A DNA stretch of 10,529 nucleotides, from NCBI GenBank assembly GCA_035267185.1, contig DATFLY010000160.1, positions 1-10,529 on the forward strand, read 5' to 3'. The notes beneath the pieces were generated by a model. It was not told the origin of the DNA. It saw only the letters and a program-made list of their open reading frames with translations, and searched no databases. This document shows positions 1 through 7,045 of this stretch, piece after piece (within the stretch, counting starts at the first letter, position 1; every line of letters begins with the position of its first letter). The position numbers and the translations under genes are program-made. The stretch is from JAUIBE01 sp035267185. Lineage in GTDB: Bacteria; Pseudomonadota; Gammaproteobacteria; Xanthomonadales; SZUA-36.

Positions 1-24
1 ACGTTCGAGTAAAGTCTCACTCAT
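1..24 (-). CDS. 5' end of a further operon gene, possibly enoyl-CoA hydratase (partial)
   Basis: Only the first eight codons are in the window, reading MSETLLER on the minus strand from the ATG at 24. An AGGA Shine-Dalgarno core lies seven bases upstream, and the start is only 12 bases past the SDR stop codon, so this is very likely the next gene of the leftward operon. The peptide resembles the beginning of many enoyl-CoA hydratase/isomerase (crotonase) proteins, and that function would suit the neighbours. Eight residues cannot prove a family. That a gene starts here is well supported; its function is a guess. Confidence 0.5.
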
Positions 25-36
25 AATCTTTTCCTG

Positions 37-927
37 CTAATCAACTTTGAAATAATCCGGACGCCCGTTCGGCCAGACGGTTCCCCATTGCTGATGGCCA
101 CCGTCCACAACCAGGACTTCACCGGTAATAAACTTGCCGGAGGGCGCGGTCAGGTAAACCGAAGCCTCTGCAATGTCGAATGCGTCACCCAACCGGCGCA
201 TGGGGTTGGAGTCAGCAAAAGTCTCAGGCACACCTTTGGGGTAGACGTCGAACCCCTCGGTTTCAACTGCGCCGGGCGCCACGCAATTGACGCGTATGTC
301 CAAAGGTGCCCATTCAGTTGCCAGGGTCTTGCTAAGGTAAATCACCCCGGCCCTGGCTGCGCATGTGTGGGCAACCTGGGGCATACCCTTCCACACGGTT
401 GCAACGATATTCACGATACTTCCCGGTTCACCATTATCACGCCAATGCCTGGCCGCAGACTGCATCATGTACCAGGTCCCATTGAGGTTGGTATCGATGA
501 CCGCATGCCAGCCCTTGACTGAAAAGTCGATGGCGTCCTGTGGGAATTGCCCGCCCGCGTTATTCACCAGGATATCCAGGCCACCCATCTGCTCCCTGGA
601 AGTGGCTATCAGTTGATCAACCGCCTCGTGGTCACGGATCGACATGGACTGCCATGAGACAGAGGACCCAACCAGGTTCTGTATTGCCTCGGAAGCCTCA
701 ACCAGCTTGCTCTCGTTGCGACCGCAAATCATGACCCTGGCGCCAAGCCGCGCCATCAGAAATGCCATCGCTTTACCCAGACCAGAACCGCCTCCGGAGA
801 TCAGGACACATTTGCCTTCGAGTAACCCATCCCGAAATACCGTGGGGTGTTCGGCAAGTTCTTCGTTGCGCAAACCCCATTTTGAAACCGGTAAGCCGAT
901 GGTCGAAGGTTCTGCCGAGCTGGACAT
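37..927 (-). CDS. SDR-family oxidoreductase, 2,4-dienoyl-CoA-reductase-like
   Basis: A 296-residue short-chain dehydrogenase/reductase, cytosolic and probably NADP(H)- or NAD(H)-dependent, likely acting on an acyl-CoA intermediate. A leader of about 36 residues precedes the Rossmann fold. The glycine-rich motif SGGGSGLG is at 44-51, Arg70 ends the second strand, NNAG is at 122-125, the structural Asn is N147, and VNCVAPG is at 213-219. The usual YxxxK pair is absent: Thr188 stands at the Tyr position and Arg192 at the Lys position. The segment around H187 to EW206 resembles peroxisomal 2,4-dienoyl-CoA reductases, which also lack that Tyr but keep the Lys. The ATG at 927 has a strong GAGGAG site whose first bases overlap the thiolase stop 11 bases upstream, so it is cotranscribed. 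The family is secure; reaction and substrate are inferred. Confidence 0.9.
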   Translation of the reverse strand: MSSSAEPSTIGLPVSKWGLRNEELAEHPTVFRDGLLEGKCVLISGGGSGLGKAMAFLMARLGARVMICGRNESKLVEASEAIQNLVGSSVSWQSMSIRDHEAVDQLIATSREQMGGLDILVNNAGGQFPQDAIDFSVKGWHAVIDTNLNGTWYMMQSAARHWRDNGEPGSIVNIVATVWKGMPQVAHTCAARAGVIYLSKTLATEWAPLDIRVNCVAPGAVETEGFDVYPKGVPETFADSNPMRRLGDAFDIAEASVYLTAPSGKFITGEVLVVDGGHQQWGTVWPNGRPDYFKVD

Positions 928-938
928 GGTTTCTCTCC

Positions 939-2150
939 TCAGGCCGCGTGTAAACCGAATACCGACACGCTGGCAACATTCCGATTGGGAACGCCACCCA
1001 GATTATGTGTCATGCCCATGGTGGGATTCTCAAGCTGACGCTCTCCGGCACGACCCTGTAGCTGCAGATAGATTTCGTATGCCATTCGCAACCCGCTGGC
1101 ACCAATCGGGTGCCCGAAGCATTTCAATCCGCCATCCACCTGGCAGGGCAACACGCCGTCTATATCAAATTTTCCGTCAAGTACATCACTCACTGCTGAG
1201 CCGGCTTCTGACAAGCCCAGGTCTTCCATCACGACCAACTCGGTGATGGAAAAGCAGTCATGAACCTCGAACAGAGAGAGCTCCCGTAATGGATCCCGAA
1301 TTCCGGCTTCCCTGTAAGCCCGTTCCGCAGCCAGCCTGGTGGTCAATGTATAAGCACCATCCCAGTTGGCGCTGGAAATCTCCCAGCCATTGCTGGGCGC
1401 AAGCTGCATGGCCTTGATCACGACCATGTCCTTTCGCCCCATTGCAATCGCGTTTTCTACCGTTGTTACGATGGCGCAGGCCGCGCCATCGCTGACACCG
1501 CAGCAGTCCAGCACACCCAGGGGGTAAGCCACCATGGGCGCATTCAAGACATCATCTTCTGTGATGCGACGGCGCAAATGAGCTTTCTCATTCAACAGGC
1601 CGTTGTCATGACTCTTGCGCGAAATATGGGCCATGGCACGTTTGACATCTTTCATGTCCATACCATGCTTTCTCGCGTACGCAGTGGCCAGTTGCGCAAA
1701 AGACCCGGGCGCTGTTGAATTGGGTTGCCAGAGATCCTCGAAACTTCCGCGTGTGCGTTCCGGCAGGCCGGCGTAACCCGTGTCCTTGAGTTTTTCGACA
1801 CCCATGGCCAGTGCGTAGTCACAGGCGCCGGCAGCAACCGCATAGGCGGCACCACGCAGGGCTTCTGTGCCGGTTGCGCAAAGGTTCTCAACCCGGGTGA
1901 CCGGGGTATTGGGCAACCTGAGTGCCTGGCTCAGCGGCAGTCCTGACTTGCCAGTGCTCTGTTCCTGGAAAAATACTCCCAACCAGGCTGCATCGATTTC
2001 ATCACGCTCGATTCCGGCATCACCAATGGCTTCAGAGAAAGCTTCCCGCATCAGGTCATCAGGACCGCAATCCCAGCGCTCACCAAACCGGCTGCAGCCC
2101 ATTCCGATGATGGCCACCTTGTCACGAATGCCTTTAGCCATCTTTTCCAT
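939..2150 (-). CDS. SCP2-type thiolase / acetyl-CoA acetyltransferase family protein
   Basis: A 403-residue thiolase-fold protein of the SCP2/archaeal type, expected to cleave a 3-oxoacyl-CoA with CoA or run the reverse condensation. Catalytic residues look intact: nucleophile Cys91 in NLCATGTEAL, His297 in the SCP2-type HDCF motif, His347 in GHPIGASG, and HNLGG at 382-386 where classical thiolases carry the second cysteine. SCP2-type thiolases usually work with a DUF35 partner, and here the upstream gene supplies one. The start at 2150 overlaps the end of that gene by 17 bases. A second ATG at 2141 (MAKGIRDK) would cut the overlap to 8 bases and is equally plausible. An alternative is a retro-aldolase like Ltp2 of steroid side-chain breakdown, but the retained Cys and His residues favour a true thiolase. 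Confidence 0.9.
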   Translation of the reverse strand: MEKMAKGIRDKVAIIGMGCSRFGERWDCGPDDLMREAFSEAIGDAGIERDEIDAAWLGVFFQEQSTGKSGLPLSQALRLPNTPVTRVENLCATGTEALRGAAYAVAAGACDYALAMGVEKLKDTGYAGLPERTRGSFEDLWQPNSTAPGSFAQLATAYARKHGMDMKDVKRAMAHISRKSHDNGLLNEKAHLRRRITEDDVLNAPMVAYPLGVLDCCGVSDGAACAIVTTVENAIAMGRKDMVVIKAMQLAPSNGWEISSANWDGAYTLTTRLAAERAYREAGIRDPLRELSLFEVHDCFSITELVVMEDLGLSEAGSAVSDVLDGKFDIDGVLPCQVDGGLKCFGHPIGASGLRMAYEIYLQLQGRAGERQLENPTMGMTHNLGGVPNRNVASVSVFGLHAA

Positions 2151-3594
2151 CCGGTCTTACGGGTACGGGTTTCCAGAAATAACGCCGGAAGTGTCTTGTG
2201 TTGTCGACATCCTTGATCCTGAAAGCCATTTTGACGTTCATTCCGACTTGCGCTTCATCTGCAAGGAAATCACCAAATTCCATGGTGACATTTGCGCCAC
2301 CCTCAAAATGGACCGATCCGAAGATCAGGGGTGGTCGGGCTGTATAGGCGAGCCAGTCTTCTGTGTAGGAATTGATGGTTCCCTGGCTTTGAGCCATTCT
2401 CTCCGGAACCTGGGTGCCCGCCTTGCGACATTCCACGCAAACCTCGGTACGAGGGTATTGAAGCTGCCCACACTCCTTACACCGACCGCCAACAAAACCC
2501 GTCAGGTCCCGGTGACGGCGATAATGCGCAGATTGTGCAGTGCGATTGTCACGCTCTGCGCGTATCCCACCGTCAATTGAAACCAGGCCGCGTAAGCCGA
2601 GGTAGCGACAATAGTTTTCTTCCAGCTCACCCGCATCGAGCTGGATATTCATAGATTGGCCGGCTGGCTGATCAGTCCGTTCTACCTGGAACAAAAGAAC
2701 ATCCATTCCCTGCCCCAGGCCAGCGACAAGGACCAGCTGGCCGGGCTGTGCCCGACCAAGCACCCAGCAAAGGCCAAGCGTCGATTGAGCTGCTGCACAC
2801 AGCCCGACTTTCTGCTCGAGCACCGAAGGGCGTTCAGCTTTCTCCAGCGCATTGTCCCGCGCAATCGTTTTACAAATCGAATCGCTCGCCGGCACAACCA
2901 GGAAATCAATGTCAGGGGCAGCCTTATCAGCTTCTTTCAGAACTTCCCTGATCAGGCTGCCAAGCTGTTTTCGCGTGCCAGCATCCCGAATCCAGCGGGA
3001 CTCAAGGCGGTAGTCGAATCGCTGGTCAGTCATTCGATACTGGTCGACAAAATCCTCGTGCATGGAGCGACTGGCAAGGCAGTGTGCAATCAACGGCCTT
3101 TTGTCGTCAGCTGGTCCCAGCATCAGTCCCGCTGCAGCATGCCCCAGCAGCATCTCTGACTCGCTTCCGGGTTTTGCATCCACACAGTCGCTGGCAAGCA
3201 GAACATGGGTTCCATTGGCTTCGCTAAGGCATTGAGCCAGCCAGGTTGTTGCGCTGCGTCGACTGCCGGCCAGATCGAATGTACGACATGAAGAATCCAG
3301 ATTGAGTGCCTCACCAACCAGGCCGGAATTACTCCGGTCTGCAAATGGCAGGCTGGTTGAAGCCAGCTGCAATGTATCCGGGCTTGCGTCCGGATTCACA
3401 AACTGCCGTCCGGCTTCCACGGCCATGGTGAGGCTGTCTTCATCCCAATGTGCAAAACTTCGCTGGCCCCTGCCGGACAGGCTCATCCCGCGACTCCAAC
3501 CGATCGCATCGCTGATGGTGCGACGGCCGATCCGCCAGCGAGGCAGGTAGCTGGAACAACCCAGGATTCCGTATTGTTGCGGCGCAGAACTCAA
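2134..3594 (-). CDS. HMG-CoA-synthase-like domain fused to DUF35 Zn-ribbon/OB-fold domain
   Basis: A 486-residue two-domain protein. Residues 8 to about 305 follow the HMG-CoA synthase/KAS III thiolase fold, from GILGCSSYLPRWRI at the start to a GLGQGMDVLLF strand near 292-302. Residues from about 355 form a DUF35 domain: a zinc ribbon with Cys372, Cys375, Cys386 and Cys389, then an OB fold containing IFGSVHFEGGANV. Compared by eye with archaeal HMG-CoA synthases, the catalytic Glu, Cys, His and Asn fall at Thr80, Gly110, Pro235 and Leu265, so the domain looks inactive for condensation. In archaea, DUF35 bridges separate thiolase and HMG-CoA synthase proteins; here the last two are fused and the thiolase is the next gene. 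The start is TTG, sharing TTGA with the upstream Rieske stop. No strong ribosome site is visible, so it probably relies on coupling. The next Met (37) would remove the first strand. Confidence 0.87.
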   Translation of the reverse strand: MSSAPQQYGILGCSSYLPRWRIGRRTISDAIGWSRGMSLSGRGQRSFAHWDEDSLTMAVEAGRQFVNPDASPDTLQLASTSLPFADRSNSGLVGEALNLDSSCRTFDLAGSRRSATTWLAQCLSEANGTHVLLASDCVDAKPGSESEMLLGHAAAGLMLGPADDKRPLIAHCLASRSMHEDFVDQYRMTDQRFDYRLESRWIRDAGTRKQLGSLIREVLKEADKAAPDIDFLVVPASDSICKTIARDNALEKAERPSVLEQKVGLCAAAQSTLGLCWVLGRAQPGQLVLVAGLGQGMDVLLFQVERTDQPAGQSMNIQLDAGELEENYCRYLGLRGLVSIDGGIRAERDNRTAQSAHYRRHRDLTGFVGGRCKECGQLQYPRTEVCVECRKAGTQVPERMAQSQGTINSYTEDWLAYTARPPLIFGSVHFEGGANVTMEFGDFLADEAQVGMNVKMAFRIKDVDNTRHFRRYFWKPVPVRPDGKDG

Positions 3595-4829
3595 CTGCCA
3601 ATGGCCGCTTTGTCGGGATCTTCGATCAGATCACCAAGGCGGGGCTCAACCCGAAGGTGCTCGGGTATGTTTTCGATACCGATGCGACGATCCAGTTCTT
3701 CGTGCCAGTGATAGATACGCCGCTCCTGGTAGTTCAGTCGAATGCCTCGAAATCCAGGAGACTCCACCGATGCCTGGATCTGGGGTGCAAACTGGGTATC
3801 TTCCTCCAGGATACGATCAAAATTGTCGATCCGTGTTTTCCACAGCGGATGCGGTTCACCCTCTCCCCAATCCGGCGAAAACCAGTGGCACTCAATGCGC
3901 ATGGTGTTGTTCGTGGTGGGCCAGAATGAAATAAATGGCATGCCGTTGCCGGCAACCGGCGTGACCAGGTTCGGGTAGATGTTGTAGGAAACATTGGTCT
4001 TGACGGGTAATTCAGTCACGTTCGGGAAATCGGCCATTCCAACGGTTCCAGGGTCGACCCAATCGGGACGACGATTTGGCGTGACCATCAGCGAGTGCCC
4101 GCGCTCCCACAGCATGATGGTGGTGCCACGGTGATCCAGGAAGCGATTAACTGTGTCCTTGTGGATCGAAGCCAGGTGATAGACCTCCAGGAATGCATCC
4201 ATCAGGACCTTGACGTTGCAATCCACGTCAAAACCATAGCTTTTAACGTGTCGAATGTTGTCGACATCGAACTGTGCAAAATGATCGGGAATAGAGCCCA
4301 GTGACTCGTGAAGCGAATCAGCCTCCGGATCCTCATTGATGAAAACCCAGTTGCCAAGTCGTTCGCAACCAACCGGGATGAGCCCAAGGCAACTCAGATC
4401 GAGGTCTACGAAATCGCGCCGGTCGCGCATTCCCCTCAGGCGCCCTTCCAGGTCATAGGTCCAGCCGTGGTATCCACAAACAAATCCACCCCTGGATGAA
4501 CCATTGTCGTTTTTAACGATGGGGCCACCACGATGCCGGCAGGTGTTGTAAAAAGCGCGAATCTCGTTGTCCTTGCCGCGAACAATCAGGATGGGAGAAC
4601 CGGTTTTACGCCACAGGATATAGTCACCGGGATTGGAAACCTGGTCACCGTGGCATGCATAGAGCCATGACTTTTTCCAAAGATATTTTCGTTCCAGTTC
4701 CTGGAATTCAGGATCGGTGTAACGACCACCCGGAATGGGTGGCAAAGCCGGAAATGAGTCCGGCGGATCCTTTCGATCGCGCTCGAACTTCAGCCCCTCA
4801 TATACGTAATCTATGAACTGCTGATCCAT
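3591..4829 (-). CDS. Rieske non-heme iron oxygenase, large (alpha) subunit
   Basis: A 412-residue terminal oxygenase component that uses O2 and electrons from a ferredoxin to hydroxylate its substrate. The Rieske 2Fe-2S domain shows Cys97 and His99 (CRHRGG), then Cys118 and His121 (CGYHGW). The catalytic domain shows Glu215, His218 and His223 (EVYHLASIH), and Asp344 in EEDTQFAPQIQAS is the likely third iron ligand. Both metal sites look complete. Length is normal for an alpha subunit; no beta subunit is present. It is the first gene of the leftward operon. A GTG directly precedes the ATG at 4829, so 4832 is an alternative start. A candidate promoter lies about 45 bases upstream behind the palindromic operator. 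The stand-alone ferredoxin at 6693-7013 is the obvious electron donor; no reductase gene is visible. The substrate is unknown. Confidence 0.93.
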   Translation of the reverse strand: MDQQFIDYVYEGLKFERDRKDPPDSFPALPPIPGGRYTDPEFQELERKYLWKKSWLYACHGDQVSNPGDYILWRKTGSPILIVRGKDNEIRAFYNTCRHRGGPIVKNDNGSSRGGFVCGYHGWTYDLEGRLRGMRDRRDFVDLDLSCLGLIPVGCERLGNWVFINEDPEADSLHESLGSIPDHFAQFDVDNIRHVKSYGFDVDCNVKVLMDAFLEVYHLASIHKDTVNRFLDHRGTTIMLWERGHSLMVTPNRRPDWVDPGTVGMADFPNVTELPVKTNVSYNIYPNLVTPVAGNGMPFISFWPTTNNTMRIECHWFSPDWGEGEPHPLWKTRIDNFDRILEEDTQFAPQIQASVESPGFRGIRLNYQERRIYHWHEELDRRIGIENIPEHLRVEPRLGDLIEDPDKAAIGS

Positions 4830-4881
4830 CACTTATCCATACTTAGAGTGGGCGCCAGGCAGGCTTTGGCGCAGACTATCA

Positions 4882-4910
4882 ATTATAGGCCTCGGGCCTC
4901 AAAAAATAAA
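4882..4910 (-). promoter_or_regulatory. Candidate sigma-70-type promoter of the Rieske operon
   Basis: On the minus strand a perfect TATAAT occupies 4887-4882. A weak -35, TTTATT, lies 17 bases upstream at 4910-4905. Transcription would begin near 4875, giving a leader of about 45 bases before the ATG at 4829. The -35 overlaps the edge of the palindrome at 4908-4925, as expected for a repressible promoter. The spacer contains a perfect AGGCC-tcg-GGCCT inverted repeat at 4887-4899. Confidence 0.6.
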
Positions 4911-4925
4911 CAGTCATGATTGTTT
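4908..4925. promoter_or_regulatory. Palindromic operator, copy 1 (shared regulon site)
   Basis: AAACAGTCATGATTGTTT is an 18-bp palindrome with one mismatched pair (4913/4920). It sits between the divergent Rieske oxygenase and acyl-CoA dehydrogenase genes and overlaps the candidate -35 of both promoters. Seventeen of eighteen bases recur at 7072-7089, and over 4901-4930 versus 7065-7094 about 26 of 30 bases match. Size, AT-rich arms and placement fit a TetR/AcrR-type repressor; no regulator gene is in the window. Confidence 0.7.
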
Positions 4926-4950
4926 TTTTATTATCCTGATCAAGTATACT
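4920..4950 (+). promoter_or_regulatory. Candidate promoter of the acyl-CoA dehydrogenase operon
   Basis: A good -10, TATACT, is at 4945-4950, and a possible -35, TTGTTT, is at 4920-4925 inside the operator; the 19-base spacing is slightly long. The start point would fall near 4956-4958, only about five bases before the ATG at 4962. No purine-rich ribosome site precedes that ATG, so the transcript may be nearly leaderless. Confidence 0.5.
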
Positions 4951-4961
4951 TCTTACCTATC

Positions 4962-6122
4962 ATGGACTTTCAACTTACAGAAGAACAGACAGAATTGCGC
5001 GACAGCGTTCGCCGTTATGCCCGCGAGCGCCTGCTATCTGTTGCCGAAGAAATCGAAACCAGTGGTGAGCCTCCGTCACGAGAATTGATCAAGGAATTCG
5101 CCGACATGGGCTACCTGGGGGTGAATATTCCGGAAGCACATGGCGGTCTGGGCCTGGGCAACCTGGAAGCCCTGATTGTTATCGAAGAATTGGGTCGTGT
5201 CTCATCGGCGGTGGGGTTTCCGGTATTCGAATCCTGTGTTGGACCGGTCCGGGCGATCGAACGATTCGCAAGCGAAGAGCTCAGGGATGCCATTGTTCCG
5301 GCCGTGTGCCGCGGTGAAAAAGTTGTCGCGATTGCAATGTCAGAACCTGCAGCCGGCTCGGCACTGACAGACCTGACCACCCGCGCGACCATTGAGGGTG
5401 ATGAGATTGTCCTCAATGGCAACAAGCGCTGGTGTTCCGGTGGTGGTCATGCAGATGGTTACCTGGTGTATTGCCGTTTCTCCGATGACCCGGGTGCAAA
5501 ATCAATCGGTGCGGTCTATGTTGAAAAAGATGCCGAGGGACTTTCATTCGGTCTCCCGGAACATCTGATGGGTTTCCGTGGCGTCCCTTCCAGTGACATT
5601 TTCTTCGATAATGTGCGGCTCCCGATTTCCCACCAGGTTTTGCCTGCTGGTGGCTTCAAGAAACTGATGGCCGCCTTTGATCTCGAGCGCTGTGGCAATG
5701 CAACCATGGCACTGGCACAGGCTTCTGCGGCACTGGATGATGTCACCGACTACGTCCAGGAGCGTCGTCAGTTCGGCCGACCGATCGTTGATTTCCAGGC
5801 GGTGCAGATCAAGCTGGCAGAAATGAAAATGCAGGTCGAGGCATCCAGGTTGCTGATCTGGCGAGCTGCCGTCAACGCGGAAAGCGGCTTTCCGGATATC
5901 GCCGCTTCCAGTATTGCCAAGTGCTATGCCAATGAAATTGCACGCGAGGTGACCGGCAAGGCGCTACAACTCATGGGCGGTTACGGTTATTCAAAGGAAT
6001 ATCCAATGGAGCGAAGGTTTCGCGACGCCTGGGGCTGGGGAATCGCCGGCGGGGCCATCGATATCCAGAAGATCAATATTGCGAGCGCGATGATCGGGCG
6101 CCGTTTCAACCAACGCGCATAA
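4962..6122 (+). CDS. Acyl-CoA dehydrogenase family flavoprotein
   Basis: A 386-residue FAD enzyme of normal family length that oxidises an acyl-CoA to the 2,3-enoyl-CoA, passing electrons to an electron-transfer flavoprotein. The ATG at 4962 gives MDFQLTEEQTELRDSVRRYA, the standard amino end; a longer frame from a TTG at 4920 would start inside the operator. Family signatures are AIAMSEPAAGS (123-133), the substrate loop around RWCSGGG (156-162), QERRQFGRPI (266-275), QLMGGYGYSKEYPMERRFRDA (336-356) and the closing IDIQK. The common catalytic Glu of the YEGT motif is missing: IAGGA (361-365) puts Gly363 there. Glu242 in FDLERC occupies the position used as base by isovaleryl-CoA and long-chain acyl-CoA dehydrogenases, so activity is expected. 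It is first in a two-gene operon with the VOC gene, 13 bases ahead. Confidence 0.93.
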   Translation: MDFQLTEEQTELRDSVRRYARERLLSVAEEIETSGEPPSRELIKEFADMGYLGVNIPEAHGGLGLGNLEALIVIEELGRVSSAVGFPVFESCVGPVRAIERFASEELRDAIVPAVCRGEKVVAIAMSEPAAGSALTDLTTRATIEGDEIVLNGNKRWCSGGGHADGYLVYCRFSDDPGAKSIGAVYVEKDAEGLSFGLPEHLMGFRGVPSSDIFFDNVRLPISHQVLPAGGFKKLMAAFDLERCGNATMALAQASAALDDVTDYVQERRQFGRPIVDFQAVQIKLAEMKMQVEASRLLIWRAAVNAESGFPDIAASSIAKCYANEIAREVTGKALQLMGGYGYSKEYPMERRFRDAWGWGIAGGAIDIQKINIASAMIGRRFNQRA

Positions 6123-6135
6123 GGGCCGATCCAGC

Positions 6136-6651
6136 GTGACCCGCTTTCCTTACCCCATCATTCAGAACGGTTTCGTGGTTCCCGACTGGCGCGCAGCTGC
6201 CGGGCACTGGAGCAGCGTGCTGGGCGTTGGCCCGTTTTTTGTTCTGAAGCACATTGAATTTGAGTGGTGTGAGTACCGCGGAGAAAAGGCAGATATCGAT
6301 ATGTCTGTAGCGATTGCCTACAGCGGCAGCTACCAGGTTGAACTGGTACAACAGCACAATGATGCTCCCTCAATCTACACCGATTTTCTTGCCCGTAACG
6401 AACCCGGACTGCAACATGTCGGCGCATTAGTCGACGATGTAGAAGCCTGCATAGCCGACCAGGGATGGGAAAACAGGATTGTTCAGCAGGGCTGCACAAC
6501 CGCCGGTGCTCGTTTTGCTTACATCGATACCGTGATGCACAACGGCACCATGCTGGAACTGATTGAAACCAGTGAGTCAGCGTTAAAGGCTTTTGAATAC
6601 ATGCGTGAATCAGCACGCAATTGGGACGGCACAAACGCGATCAGGGGCTAG
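6136..6651 (+). CDS. VOC / glyoxalase-fold protein
   Basis: A 171-residue vicinal-oxygen-chelate protein with two beta-alpha-beta-beta-beta modules, similar in build to methylmalonyl-CoA epimerases and the Glyoxalase_4 group. Candidate metal ligands in order are Gln10 (IIQNGFVV), Glu69 (YQVELVQQ), His94 (LQHVGALVDD) and Glu141 (MLELIE). This Gln-Glu-His-Glu set is the one used by human glyoxalase I, so a metal site looks intact. Members act as lyases, epimerases, isomerases or ring-cleaving dioxygenases. Beside an acyl-CoA dehydrogenase, an epimerase or isomerase for a CoA ester is the simplest guess. The start is GTG at 6136, 13 bases after the dehydrogenase stop, with only a weak AAGG upstream; no ATG fits better. 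It converges on the ferredoxin gene 41 bases away. Confidence 0.82.
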   Translation: MTRFPYPIIQNGFVVPDWRAAAGHWSSVLGVGPFFVLKHIEFEWCEYRGEKADIDMSVAIAYSGSYQVELVQQHNDAPSIYTDFLARNEPGLQHVGALVDDVEACIADQGWENRIVQQGCTTAGARFAYIDTVMHNGTMLELIETSESALKAFEYMRESARNWDGTNAIRG

Positions 6652-6692
6652 CAACAGATACTTGAGCCGGCCACGAAAGTGACCAGAGCCCG

Positions 6693-7013
6693 CTATTCCT
6701 CAAATAAAACTTCCACCATTCCATCAGCGATACGTGTCTGAAATGATGCGATCGGCTGCGTTGCAGGCGGTCCTTTACAACTGCCATCGCGAATATCAAA
6801 TGAGGCACCATGCAAGGGACACATCAGGCGCGGACCCCGCATGCGACCATCATCGAAAGTAGCAAGCGCATGCGAACAACGGTTTTCCAGGGCGTAATAC
6901 TCATCCCTGAATCGGCAGATCACGACACTCCGGCCTTCTGCGTCGAAACATTCAAAAGACTTGTCCGCGATTGCGTCAGCCGCAACCACTGGAACATATC
7001 TGCTATCGGGCAT
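6693..7013 (-). CDS. Rieske-type [2Fe-2S] ferredoxin
   Basis: A 106-residue stand-alone Rieske ferredoxin, the usual small electron carrier between a reductase and a Rieske oxygenase. The cluster ligands are complete: Cys46 and His48 (CSHA), Cys65 and His68 (CPLHGASFD). No signal peptide or membrane segment is visible, which fits a soluble cytosolic carrier. The ATG at 7013 is chosen because AGGA lies eight bases upstream. An in-frame TTG at 7055 lies upstream of the candidate promoter's -10 element and would add an atypical basic extension. The gene is alone on its strand, but its promoter region carries the same palindrome as the oxygenase operon, so the two are probably expressed together. 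Pairing with the oxygenase at 3591-4829 is inferred. Confidence 0.92.
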   Translation of the reverse strand: MPDSRYVPVVAADAIADKSFECFDAEGRSVVICRFRDEYYALENRCSHALATFDDGRMRGPRLMCPLHGASFDIRDGSCKGPPATQPIASFQTRIADGMVEVLFEE

Positions 7014-7045
7014 GATGGTTTTCCTGGAAATCCGGGCGAGCGCAG

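Noticed and set aside
1867..2580. A 237-codon open frame on the plus strand across the thiolase/DUF35 junction, with similar long antisense frames at 88-522, 644-1246 and 2656-3159
   Set aside because: They lie opposite genes with clear family motifs, their translations show no domain, and none has a convincing ribosome site or promoter.
2134..3594. Annotating the fusion as a working HMG-CoA synthase of the mevalonate pathway
   Set aside because: The four catalytic residues appear substituted and the neighbours are catabolic.
4920..4961. Upstream TTG start extending the acyl-CoA dehydrogenase by 14 residues
   Set aside because: It begins inside the operator and before the -10 element; the family start MDFQLTEEQ at 4962 fits better.
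6669..6684. GGCCAC-gaaa-GTGACC hairpin between the VOC and ferredoxin stops as a terminator
   Set aside because: One mismatched pair in a six-pair stem and no T-tract in either direction; too weak to call.
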